Shown here in pieces: positions 14,497 to 21,740 of a stretch of DNA of 64,000 nt (positions within the stretch are counted from its first letter, which is position 1; each line of letters begins with the position of its first letter). The position numbers were made by a program, and so were the translations under genes. The notes beneath the pieces were generated by a model, which saw only the letters and a list, made by a program, of their open reading frames with translations, was not told the origin of the DNA and searched no databases. The DNA comes from CAYSRJ01 sp964521865. Lineage in GTDB: Bacteria; Spirochaetota; B62-G9; DRHN01. Location of the stretch: assembly GCA_964521865.1 (NCBI GenBank), contig CAZFTJ010000004.1, positions 1 to 64,000 on the forward strand, read 5' to 3'.

Positions 14497-15114
14497 CTAT
14501 ATATAACGATCCTGAAATGTAGTTATTCCGTGCTTTATGTTTTGATAAAAATATTTTCTTCTATCATTATTTGCCGCCTTTTTAAGAACATCTATACTTG
14601 GATAATCAGTTAAATTTGGCTTTGTACATGTGGCTATAATAATATCAAACTCATCAATTTTTTTCTGTTTATTATCATCAATTGCTTTAGGCCAATTTAT
14701 TAAAATCTCTCCGTCATTAGAAAGGATAGATTCTTCATCCCCAATTTTATAGTTATGAGTATCTTTTAAACCTCCATCCTTTGATAGAAGTCCTCTCCAT
14801 TTATTTAATATATTATTTTTGATTCCGAATTCCAGGTTACGATTAAATAATAATCCTATTGTGCACCATTCACTTTCTCCTTTGCACAATTTCTTATCAT
14901 TTGCTCCCTCAGCTTCGGAAAGAAATCTCGCCTGGTTCTCTAACCCTTTTATTGATTTGATTGGACGTCTCTTAAATTGAATAACATATGCTGTACCGTA
15001 ACTATTTTTGTTATCGCAAGATTTGGAAAATATCATTGTGTACTGCTGACTATTTCCATTTACTGAACTTCGGCCATACCTAATTGGGGCTTTCACATGT
15101 ATTCTTTCTTTCAT
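14497..15114 (-). CDS. Cassette protein of unknown function (first from intI)
   Basis: I do not recognise this protein of about 205 residues. It is lysine- and asparagine-rich, with low G+C compared with its neighbours. It has no signal peptide or membrane segment. The N-terminal 70 residues are basic with strand-like stretches (G-T-A-Y-V-I-Q-F-K-R-R), and W-C-T-I-G-L-L-F-N-R-N follows. The ATG at 15114 is assumed; a TTG at 15120 with GGAG 10 nt upstream is an alternative. It is the cassette next to attI, normally the most recently inserted and best expressed. Confidence 0.65.
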   Translation of the reverse strand: MKERIHVKAPIRYGRSSVNGNSQQYTMIFSKSCDNKNSYGTAYVIQFKRRPIKSIKGLENQARFLSEAEGANDKKLCKGESEWCTIGLLFNRNLEFGIKNNILNKWRGLLSKDGGLKDTHNYKIGDEESILSNDGEILINWPKAIDDNKQKKIDEFDIIIATCTKPNLTDYPSIDVLKKAANNDRRKYFYQNIKHGITTFQDRYI

Positions 15115-15255
15115 TATCAATCTATCACGTCTCCAATTTTTTCGTAAATTAATGTTGTCTCCTTGATTAAGATCCTAAAATAATGAGCCAATAATAAGAA
15201 CTCCAGCATTAATTTTCATTAAATCACCCATTAGAGAATTTTCTATTATTTATTC

Positions 15256-15262
15256 ACATAAC
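15256..15262 (-). other. Candidate attI core site
   Basis: GTTATGT on the - strand lies about 140 nt before the first cassette gene and 160 nt from intI. It resembles the R' boxes of the attC sites (GTTATGT at 11015-11009). This is the only GTT-type core I see in the intI-proximal AT-rich DNA. The rest of 15121-15422 holds no gene. Confidence 0.4.
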
Positions 15263-15317
15263 ATTCTTTTTTATGCGATAGTAAGGAGTTTATCTGAACT
15301 TCATAAAAAATATTGTA

Positions 15318-15374
15318 TATGTCAAGCTATTAAGAAAATTGCTTGACATAATTGAATAAATAATGAAATATAAT
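15318..15374. promoter_or_regulatory. Divergent promoter region of intI with a 10 bp inverted repeat
   Basis: TATGTCAAGC (15318-15327) and GCTTGACATA (15341-15350) form a perfect inverted repeat with a 13 nt spacer. Each arm holds a TTGACA -35 box, one facing intI and one facing the cassettes. For intI, TTGACA at 15343-15348 is followed by AT-rich -10 candidates (AAATAT after 17 nt, TATAAT after 20 nt). The symmetry suggests an operator shared by intI and the cassette promoter. I see no LexA-like box of a known consensus. Confidence 0.5.
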
Positions 15375-15422
15375 TAATAATTATTATTATTATCATGATA
15401 TAATATAATTTTAGTTTTTATT

Positions 15423-16658
15423 ATGATAAGTGAATTTCAATCCTACTTACAAACAACAAAACATATAAAAGAAAAATATATTCCTTATTATGTGAAATGG
15501 GTTTCTGAGTGTTACAGCTATCTTACTGAACCATTTGAAAATAGGTTAACCAGTGATAAAAAACAGAAATTTCTTAAACACCTATCAAAAAACCATGAAG
15601 ACTGGCAGGTGAATCAGGCAGATTATGCATTGCGACTATACCAGTTTTTCCTTTCCCTGGATCAACAAAATAAGCAAAAATATTTGGTTGGTAAATCGAA
15701 TAAATGGAAAGAATTGGAAGATGAAACCCGTACAACCCTTCGCCTGAGACACAGGTCACTTAGCACTGAAAAGACATATATAGGATGGCTCCGGCGTTTT
15801 CGGGGTTTTATACAGGAGAAGACTACGGAGCATCTCGAGGGAAAGGATCTTCAGGATTTCTTAAGTCACCTTGCAGTAGATAAGAAGGTTTCGTCATCTA
15901 CTCAGAATCAGTCATTGAATGCTCTCGTCTTTGTTTATAAGCATGTTCTCGATAAAGACATTGAAAACACAATCAATGCAGTACGGGCAAGACAAAAAAG
16001 ACGTCTTCCCGTCGTCCTGAGCGGTAAAGAGGTTGCACAGATCTTTGATAAGATGTCAGGCTTGCATCGGTTTATGGCAATGCTGACATACGGTTGCGGA
16101 CTTCGTTTGAACGAGTGCCTGAGCCTCCGTATTAAGGACGTTGACCTTGAACAGAATATGGTTATCGTCAGGTCGGGAAAAGGAGACGAGGACAGACGAA
16201 CGGTATTGCCGGAGAGGTTAAAAGATGAATTAATCCATCATATTGCCTCAGTTAAACCATTGTATGACGAAGACCGCGCGCAGAATCTCAATGGGGTCGC
16301 CTTACCTGGAGCGCTCGAACGGAAATATCCAAATGCTAGCAAGGAATGGGGATGGTTCTGGCTGTTCCCTTCAAAATCTCTTTCTATAGATCCCCGCACA
16401 CATATCGTGAGACGGCATCATGTTCACCCTGCTGTCTTGCAGAGGGCATTTAAGGCTGCAGTAAGTAAGACAGGTATTACAAAGCACGTTTCAGTACATA
16501 CCCTGCGGCATAGTTTTGCCACCCATCTATTGGAAAAAGGCTACGATATACGGACCATTCAGGAATTGCTGGGTCATAAGCAGCTTCAAACTACTATGAT
16601 ATACACGCATGTTGCAAAAAAGAACATTCTCGGAGTGAGAAGCCCGCTCGATGAATAA
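15423..16658 (+). CDS. intI: Integron integrase
   Basis: This 411-residue tyrosine recombinase catalyses attI x attC cassette insertion and attC x attC excision. The core domain begins near residue 95 (R-H-R-S-L-S-T-E-K-T-Y), with the catalytic Arg in G-C-G-L-R-L-N-E, the Lys in S-G-K-G-D-E-D-R-R, H-T-L-R-H, L-G-H-K and the nucleophile in M-I-Y-T-H. The integron-specific insertion (F-P-S-K-S-L-S-I-D-P-R-T then R-R-H-H-V-H) is present before the H-T-L-R-H box. An N-terminal part of about 90 residues makes it longer than the 320-340 residues of classical IntI. No clear ribosome-binding site precedes the ATG, although DNA just upstream is very AT-rich. Confidence 0.96.
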   Translation: MISEFQSYLQTTKHIKEKYIPYYVKWVSECYSYLTEPFENRLTSDKKQKFLKHLSKNHEDWQVNQADYALRLYQFFLSLDQQNKQKYLVGKSNKWKELEDETRTTLRLRHRSLSTEKTYIGWLRRFRGFIQEKTTEHLEGKDLQDFLSHLAVDKKVSSSTQNQSLNALVFVYKHVLDKDIENTINAVRARQKRRLPVVLSGKEVAQIFDKMSGLHRFMAMLTYGCGLRLNECLSLRIKDVDLEQNMVIVRSGKGDEDRRTVLPERLKDELIHHIASVKPLYDEDRAQNLNGVALPGALERKYPNASKEWGWFWLFPSKSLSIDPRTHIVRRHHVHPAVLQRAFKAAVSKTGITKHVSVHTLRHSFATHLLEKGYDIRTIQELLGHKQLQTTMIYTHVAKKNILGVRSPLDE

Positions 16659-17009
16659 TTCTACTCGCATTCATTGTTATGGTCGACGATTGAGTTACCA
16701 TGCAGTAATAAAAAAGTCAGCCCTCCAAACGGGCTTATGATATAATCTCGAAAACCGTAAAATGAGGAGGACTGATTTTCAGCATATTCCTGCATCACGT
16801 GTGGCTAGTCGGTTTTCATATTCATCATAAAATTGAACATTTTATTTTTTGCGGCAGGTCTTTTATGCACACGGAAAGGCTTATGAGCCAACGTATACTT
16901 TCATATTTCTGCTCATAAGTTTGCTAAGAATATGTTATAAACTCGATGGCAGAAAGTGAGGAAAAAGCAGGCTGTTTAGTATCTCCTTTTATTTGAATAT
17001 TCGCAACTT
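16659..17009. other. Non-coding interval after intI with stem-loops
   Basis: No gene is visible. Two inverted repeats stand out: AAAAGTCAGCCCTCC (near 16711-16726) against GGAGGACTGATTTT (16766-16779), with a nested AGCCC/GGGCT hairpin, and CTTATGAG (16880-16887) against CTCATAAG (16912-16919). The first may terminate intI transcription, though it lacks a clean T-run. This interval is the boundary between the integron and the core chromosome. Confidence 0.5.
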
Positions 17010-17092
17010 TGGGGAGGGAAGGATTCGAACCTTCGAAGGCTAATGCCGACAGATTTACAGTCTGTTCCCTTTGGCCGCTCGGGAACCTCCCC
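17010..17092 (-). tRNA. tRNA-Tyr (GTA)
   Basis: The cloverleaf is complete: acceptor GGGGAGG/CCTCCCC, anticodon loop with GTA in ACTGTAAAT, a long variable arm as expected for tyrosine tRNA, and a T arm with GGTTCGAATCC. The 3' CCA is not encoded. It follows tRNA-Thr by 3 nt and shares its promoter. Confidence 0.95.
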
Positions 17093-17095
17093 ATG

Positions 17096-17167
17096 AGCTG
17101 GCGATGGGATTTGAACCCGCAACCTGCTGATTACAAATCAGCTGCTCTGCCGTTGAGCTACGCCAGC
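17096..17167 (-). tRNA. tRNA-Thr (TGT)
   Basis: The acceptor stem is GCTGGCG/CGCCAGC. The D arm (AGCTCAACGGCAGAGC), the anticodon loop TTTGTAA with anticodon TGT, and the T arm GGGTTCAAATCCC are all present. It is the first of a two-gene tRNA unit with tRNA-Tyr. Confidence 0.95.
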
Positions 17168-17242
17168 ACAGTAACGGTTGATATTCGGACGCTTCATGTT
17201 GCCGGTGCAGCTGAACCGCTCCCCGGCGGCAATACGCAGATT

Positions 17243-17271
17243 AATATAGAGAATACGCATATCTTCGTCAA
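17243..17271 (-). promoter_or_regulatory. Promoter of the tRNA-Thr/tRNA-Tyr unit
   Basis: On the - strand TTGACG (17271-17266) and TATATT (17248-17243) are separated by 17 nt, close to a consensus housekeeping promoter. The start point would be about 70 nt upstream of tRNA-Thr. Confidence 0.65.
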
Positions 17272-17392
17272 GTCTTTTACCCTGCTGACGATTGTTTGCC
17301 CATATCAAATGAAAATCGAACAGAACGCTCGCCGGTACTGCGGCAACATCCTTTATATATTGTACAATAGAAAAGCATGCCCGTTCTTCGCC

Positions 17393-17818
17393 TCAGTGAA
17401 ACTCCGTAACCGAATCCGCAGTGCCGTCATGGTTTGTGTCCTTCTCAATTTTATAAATTCGTCCTTTATCGACATAAAACCAGTAATCCGCTTTTCCGTC
17501 CCCGTTACTGTCTATGCGATCCATCACCAGGCTTCCGTTATTGAATAAACGCCAGTTATCCATTTTTCCGTCATAATTGGTGTCGAGGACCTCTTCCTTT
17601 ATCTTTCCGTCTCCTTCATAGACGTATACCGTATCGATCTTACCGTCAAAATTGATGTCTATCTCCTGTTTGTCGACATATCCGTTTGTAACGTAGGTCC
17701 AGCCGTCGGGCTTTCCGTCCTTATTTATGTCCGAAGTAATTACTTCCGGACGTGCCTGTACAGGCAAGAAGGAAAAAATAATTGCCGCGGAGGCGAGAAG
17801 TTTAAGCATTCTTGTCAT
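17393..17818 (-). CDS. Secreted protein with repeated EF-hand-like calcium loops
   Basis: From the ATG at 17818 the product is 141 residues with a Sec signal peptide (M-T-R-M-L-K-L-L-A-S-A-A-I-I-F-S-F ending near V-Q-A). At least five loops of the form D-x-[N/S]-x-D-G-x-x-D follow at intervals of 20-25 residues: D-I-N-K-D-G-K-P-D, D-I-N-F-D-G-K-I-D, D-T-N-Y-D-G-K-M-D, D-S-N-G-D-G-K-A-D and D-T-N-H-D-G-T-A-D. These resemble calcium-binding EF-hand/dockerin-type loops. The product is probably periplasmic or surface-exposed and calcium-dependent; its role is unknown. An in-frame ATG at 17908 would put 30 odd residues before the signal peptide. Confidence 0.75.
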   Translation of the reverse strand: MTRMLKLLASAAIIFSFLPVQARPEVITSDINKDGKPDGWTYVTNGYVDKQEIDINFDGKIDTVYVYEGDGKIKEEVLDTNYDGKMDNWRLFNNGSLVMDRIDSNGDGKADYWFYVDKGRIYKIEKDTNHDGTADSVTEFH

Positions 17819-17910
17819 ATGATGTACGAAGTGTGGATTGCGAAAAAGCGTCCGGAGAAAATCAGGCTTCGCCGAAACTATTTCTAGATTCGGCCATTTA
17901 TGCAGCATGT

Positions 17911-18105
17911 TTAATACCGATCGGTTCTTTTTTTATGCAGCGTTTTTTGCTGCTCCTTCATCCTGAGCTTCCCCAGTTTATACCGGTCGAGCATTTCCCT
18001 GATTGCCTCGTTTACCGCTTCAGTTCTATCGTTAAAATATCCTTCCTGAATCATTTCATCTATTCCCTCAAGAAGAATGGATGAGGTTTCAATATAAGTC
18101 CTCAT
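17911..18105 (-). CDS. Small ribbon-helix-helix-type protein (putative antitoxin/regulator)
   Basis: The 64-residue product (M-R-T-Y-I-E-T-S-S-I-L-L-E-G-I-D-E-M) looks like a ribbon-helix-helix protein: a short strand, then L-E-G-I-D-E-M-I-Q-E-G-Y-F-N-D-R-T-E-A-V-N-E-A-I-R-E, like the antitoxin N-terminus of VapB/ParD types. The start at 18105 has GGAGGTGAG just upstream. No toxin partner is adjacent; the next gene on this strand encodes the EF-hand-like protein. It may be a solitary regulator. Confidence 0.65.
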   Translation of the reverse strand: MRTYIETSSILLEGIDEMIQEGYFNDRTEAVNEAIREMLDRYKLGKLRMKEQQKTLHKKRTDRY

Positions 18106-18248
18106 TCTCACCTCCTCAATGAAAATCACGGCACAGCTAGATAATATACAATATTCCCCCTATGCGCTATACCCTACACAAAGATTTTGTAACAGGCCTA
18201 TGCGTGTTTCAAAAAAATAAATATCCGTATCGCATACTGCTAAAAAAT

Positions 18249-18287
18249 AATAATTATGAAACGAAAATCAATCGTTTCATAATTATT
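18249..18287. promoter_or_regulatory. 16 bp perfect palindrome upstream of livJ
   Basis: AATAATTATGAAACGA (18249-18264) and its exact complement (18272-18287) flank a 7 nt loop. It lies in the divergent gap between the ribbon-helix-helix gene and livJ, about 60 nt before the livJ -35 box. The site could be an operator or a bidirectional structure. The rest of 18106-18428 has no gene. Confidence 0.55.
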
Positions 18288-18349
18288 GTATTTTTCTTGA
18301 AATAGTCATATTTTATAGGAACATTACGGGGATGCTGATTATTTTTCCA

Positions 18350-18377
18350 TTGACATTTCTCACAGAGAAACTACAAT
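18350..18377 (+). promoter_or_regulatory. Promoter of the liv operon
   Basis: TTGACA (18350-18355) and TACAAT (18372-18377) are 16 nt apart. The predicted start lies about 45 nt before livJ. A strong GGGAGG ribosome-binding site precedes the livJ ATG. Confidence 0.65.
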
Positions 18378-18428
18378 AACAAAACTTTATTTTAAAGTGA
18401 AAATCAATTATGACAGAGGGAGGTATCA

Positions 18429-19589
18429 ATGAGAAAATTATTTCCGATCTTCATCGCATTACTTTTGATCTCTATTTTCAGCGCTGCATATGCAGCGGGT
18501 GAAAAAGAGGAGGCGGTCACCAGCTACAAAATCGGCGCTGTGTTCGCCATAACAGGTCCTGCAGCGTGGCTCGGTGAACCTGAAAGAAACACCGTAGAAA
18601 TGGTTGCAAAAATGATCAATGACAATGGCGGGATAAACGGTGTTCCTGTCGAGCTCGTTATCGAGGATTGCGTCGGTGACGAAACCAAAGCGGTCAACGC
18701 CGTGAAAAAGCTCATAAACAGCGACAATGTGCTCGCAATTATCGGCCCGTCGAGAAGCGGGACCACAATGGCCGTTATTCCCATTGTCGAGAAGGCGCAG
18801 ACGCCGCTCATTTCCTGCGCTGCTGCTGAAACTATTGTCGAGCCTGTTAAAAAATGGGTTTTCAAGACTCCCCAGTCCGACAGGTTTGCCGTTTTGCGAA
18901 TCTATGAGACGATGCAGAAGATGGGCATCAAAAAAATTGCTATCATGTCGGGGACGACGGGGTTCGGGCACGGAGGGCGCGAACAGCTCAGGAACCTTGC
19001 GTCGGATTACGGCATTACGATCGTCGCGGATGAAACCTACGGTCCCGAGGATACGGACATGACCTCTCAGCTCACAAAAATCAGAGGTACTGACGCGCAG
19101 GCGATCGTAAACTGGTCGATCGTACCGGCCCAGGTGATCGTAGCCAAAAATATGCGCCAGCTCGGCATGGATATACCGCTTTTTTTGAGTCACGGTTTCG
19201 GCAACATCAAGTTTGTCGAGGCGGCGGGAGAAGCGGCTGAGGGTATTATTTTCCCGGCAGGCCGACTTCTTGTCACGGATGTCGTTCCCAAGAGCAATCC
19301 CCAGCAAAAGGTGCTCACAGAGTACAAAAAGATGTACGAAGCCCAGTTCAATGAGCCCGTAAGCACATTCGGGGGCCACGCCTGGGATGCGATGTGGATA
19401 CTCGATGAAGCGCTGAAAAAATCCGGACCGGACAAGGCAAAACTCCGAGATGAGCTCGAGAAGGTTAAAAACTTTGTGGGTACAGGCGGCATATTCAACT
19501 TCTCACCCACCGACCACAACGGCCTTACTCCCGAGGCGTTTGAAATGCTCACGGTAAAAGACGGTAAATTTACAATATTTCAGCAGTAA
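18429..19589 (+). CDS. livJ: Branched-chain amino-acid ABC transporter, substrate-binding protein
   Basis: This 386-residue protein has a signal peptide (L-F-P-I-F-I-A-L-L-L-I ending near A-Y-A-A) and the type I periplasmic-binding fold of LivJ/Leu-Ile-Val binding proteins: G-A-V-F-A-I-T-G-P-A-A-W-L-G at residues 38-51, V-A-K-M-I-N-D-N-G-G-I-N-G at about 60-72 and I-G-P-S-R-S-G-T-T. It captures its amino acid, or a related amide or aromatic acid, in the periplasm and delivers it to LivH/LivM. It is the first gene of a six-gene operon that ends with a CoA ligase gene, so the true ligand could be an aromatic acid. Confidence 0.9.
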   Translation: MRKLFPIFIALLLISIFSAAYAAGEKEEAVTSYKIGAVFAITGPAAWLGEPERNTVEMVAKMINDNGGINGVPVELVIEDCVGDETKAVNAVKKLINSDNVLAIIGPSRSGTTMAVIPIVEKAQTPLISCAAAETIVEPVKKWVFKTPQSDRFAVLRIYETMQKMGIKKIAIMSGTTGFGHGGREQLRNLASDYGITIVADETYGPEDTDMTSQLTKIRGTDAQAIVNWSIVPAQVIVAKNMRQLGMDIPLFLSHGFGNIKFVEAAGEAAEGIIFPAGRLLVTDVVPKSNPQQKVLTEYKKMYEAQFNEPVSTFGGHAWDAMWILDEALKKSGPDKAKLRDELEKVKNFVGTGGIFNFSPTDHNGLTPEAFEMLTVKDGKFTIFQQ

Positions 19590-19794
19590 GGTGCGGGCTG
19601 TTTTATTATTCGGGCGCACGTGAAAACATACTGTCGAGGGGGATGCTGCAGCGCGGGCATCCCCTTCATTCATACAGACCGCATCCGGGGGAAACCCGGT
19701 TTTGCGCATCTGCTTTGAATGCGGGATAAATGTACGGGAAACCTTCCAACGCCGTTTCTTTCAATCAAACGAGAAGCAACCGTCAGGGGGACGC

Positions 19795-20688
19795 ATGAAT
19801 TTCGGCGTACAGCTTTTACAGTATACGCTTTCAGGAATCACCATCGGAAGCATCTACGCGATGGTTGCCATCGGATTCAACATAATCTACAACTCCACCG
19901 GGATCATCAATTTTGCACAGGGTGATTTCGTGATGCTCGGGGGCATGGTTGCCGTTTACCTGCATAAAACGCTCCATATGCATCTTCTTCCGACCGGTAT
20001 ATTATCGGCACTGGCCGTTTCGTGCATAGGTCTGCTTTTCGAGCGATTCGCCATTCATCCGCTGAAAAATCCCTCGGTTATAACTCTGATTATCATTACA
20101 ATAGCCGCCTCCATTCTATTCAAAGGAGGAGCTATGTTTATCTGGGGAAAAGATGCCTATATTCTCCCCTCATTCAGCGGGGACGAGCCCATTCACCTTC
20201 TTGGAGCGACCATACTACCCCAGACGCTCTGGATTATCGGCTTTCTCCTGATGATCATTTCAGGCCTTGGGGTGTTCTACCGGTTTACCATACTGGGAAA
20301 GGCGATGAAGGCATGCTCGTATAACAGGACGGCGGCACGTATAGTGGGTATCAACACCGGCAGAATGGTGCTTTTTTCTTTCTGGTTGAGCGCGCTGATC
20401 GGCGGCATTGCCGGTGTTATCGTAACGCCGATCACCCTCGTCAGTTACGATCGCGGCGCTCTTTTAGGGCTCAAAGGATTCGGAGCAGCTATTTTCGGCG
20501 GCCTCGGAAATGTGGGCGGGGCGGTCGCCGCGGGTTTGATTATCGGTCTTCTCGAATCATACTCGGCAGGTCTCCTCTCGAGCGGGTATAAGGACGCCGT
20601 TGCGCTGGTGATACTTCTGCTTGTTCTTTTTTTCAGACCGGCGGGAATTTTTGCCAAGAAGGAGGAGCATCTTTTAAAAGCTTTTTAA
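19795..20688 (+). CDS. livH: Branched-chain amino-acid ABC transporter permease LivH
   Basis: The 297-residue integral membrane protein has about eight hydrophobic segments and the LivH motif set: G-S-I-Y-A-M-V-A-I-G-F-N-I-I-Y-N and I-I-N-F-A-Q-G-D-F-V-M-L-G in the first 60 residues, and the E-A-A-like coupling loop region G-K-A-M-K-A-C-S-Y-N-R-T-A-A-R-I-V-G-I that contacts the ATPase. The ATG at 19795 has GGGGG upstream and fits the family N-terminus; an upstream ATG-frame extension to 19702 is not needed. It is located in the inner membrane. Confidence 0.92.
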   Translation: MNFGVQLLQYTLSGITIGSIYAMVAIGFNIIYNSTGIINFAQGDFVMLGGMVAVYLHKTLHMHLLPTGILSALAVSCIGLLFERFAIHPLKNPSVITLIIITIAASILFKGGAMFIWGKDAYILPSFSGDEPIHLLGATILPQTLWIIGFLLMIISGLGVFYRFTILGKAMKACSYNRTAARIVGINTGRMVLFSFWLSALIGGIAGVIVTPITLVSYDRGALLGLKGFGAAIFGGLGNVGGAVAAGLIIGLLESYSAGLLSSGYKDAVALVILLLVLFFRPAGIFAKKEEHLLKAF

Positions 20689-20789
20689 GTAGCCTCAAAA
20701 AAAGTTGCGTGTTGATACCGGGTGGGCCCGGCCGGCGGCGTATACTGTTTTTAAGGAGCTTTTTGTAGGGAAGTTTGAAGGAAGTCTGC

Positions 20790-21740
20790 ATGAAGAACTC
20801 ATTGAAAAAATCCTGGGCCCAGGCATGTCTGCTGTACCTCGCAGCTCTCATACTGGCAACCCTTATTCGAAATCCATACTATTTAGGGATACTCACCTTT
20901 ACCGGCATCAATGTCATCATCACCATGGGGTTGAGCCTGCTCATGGGCTACACAGGCCAGATATCTCTGGGCCAGTCCGCCTTTTACGGAATCGGTGCGT
21001 ACACTACCGGCATTCTCACCACAAAGCTGGGCATGCCGCTTGCGGCGACCCTTCCTGCATCTCTGCTTCTCACTGCAGGTATCGCATTCATGATCGGTAT
21101 ACCCACGCTCCGGCTCAGGGGACACTACCTGGCCATGGCCACTCTCGGGCTGGGAGAGATCGTACACATAGTCTTTACCGAGTTTTTATCCCTGACCGGC
21201 GGTCCCTCCGGATTCGGAAACATACCCGTTCTTTCTCTGTTCGGAAAACAGCTCGATACCGATTTAAAGTATTATCTATTCGTATGGGCCGTCGTCGCTC
21301 TGATACTCTTTGTTTCGCTCAACATAATCAACTCACGAATAGGGCGTGCTCTGCGTGCCATACACAAGGAAGAAAAAACCGCGGCCACCCTCGGTATACA
21401 CACGTCGCAGCTCAAGCTGTTTATATTCGTACTCGGCGCGGGGTATGCAGCACTTGCCGGGTTTTTATACGCCCACTATGTCACGTTCCTGAGCCCCGGT
21501 ACGTTCAGCCTGAACTTCTCCATTCTGCTCGTCACCATGGTGGCGATCGGAGGGATGGAACATATATGGGGTGCGATTGCAGGAACCGCGCTGCTCACCA
21601 TACTTCCGGAGTATCTCCGGTTTTTCAAAGATTTCGACATACTGATCTACGGCGTCATTCTTATGGCAATTATGCTTCTCCGGCCCGAGGGATTGTACGG
21701 CATTAAAATTCCTCTGAGGAAAAAAAGACTCAATGGCTGA
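20790..21740 (+). CDS. livM: Branched-chain amino-acid ABC transporter permease LivM
   Basis: The 316-residue integral membrane protein has the LivM signature G-Y-T-G-Q-I-S-L-G-Q-S-A-F-Y-G-I-G-A-Y at about residues 53-72 and the coupling helix S-R-I-G-R-A-L-R-A-I-H-K-E-E. It forms the permease heterodimer with LivH. The start is the ATG at 20790, with GGAAG 8 nt upstream. A TTG at 20775 lacks a better site. The end overlaps livG by 8 nt, showing co-translation. Confidence 0.92.
   Translation: MKNSLKKSWAQACLLYLAALILATLIRNPYYLGILTFTGINVIITMGLSLLMGYTGQISLGQSAFYGIGAYTTGILTTKLGMPLAATLPASLLLTAGIAFMIGIPTLRLRGHYLAMATLGLGEIVHIVFTEFLSLTGGPSGFGNIPVLSLFGKQLDTDLKYYLFVWAVVALILFVSLNIINSRIGRALRAIHKEEKTAATLGIHTSQLKLFIFVLGAGYAALAGFLYAHYVTFLSPGTFSLNFSILLVTMVAIGGMEHIWGAIAGTALLTILPEYLRFFKDFDILIYGVILMAIMLLRPEGLYGIKIPLRKKRLNG

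Noticed and set aside
18459..19379. 306-codon frame antisense to livJ
   Set aside because: Shadow of livJ with no recognisable domain.
20705..21706. 333-codon frame overlapping livM in another phase
   Set aside because: Arg/His/Cys-rich shadow translation; livM shows clear family motifs and an RBS.
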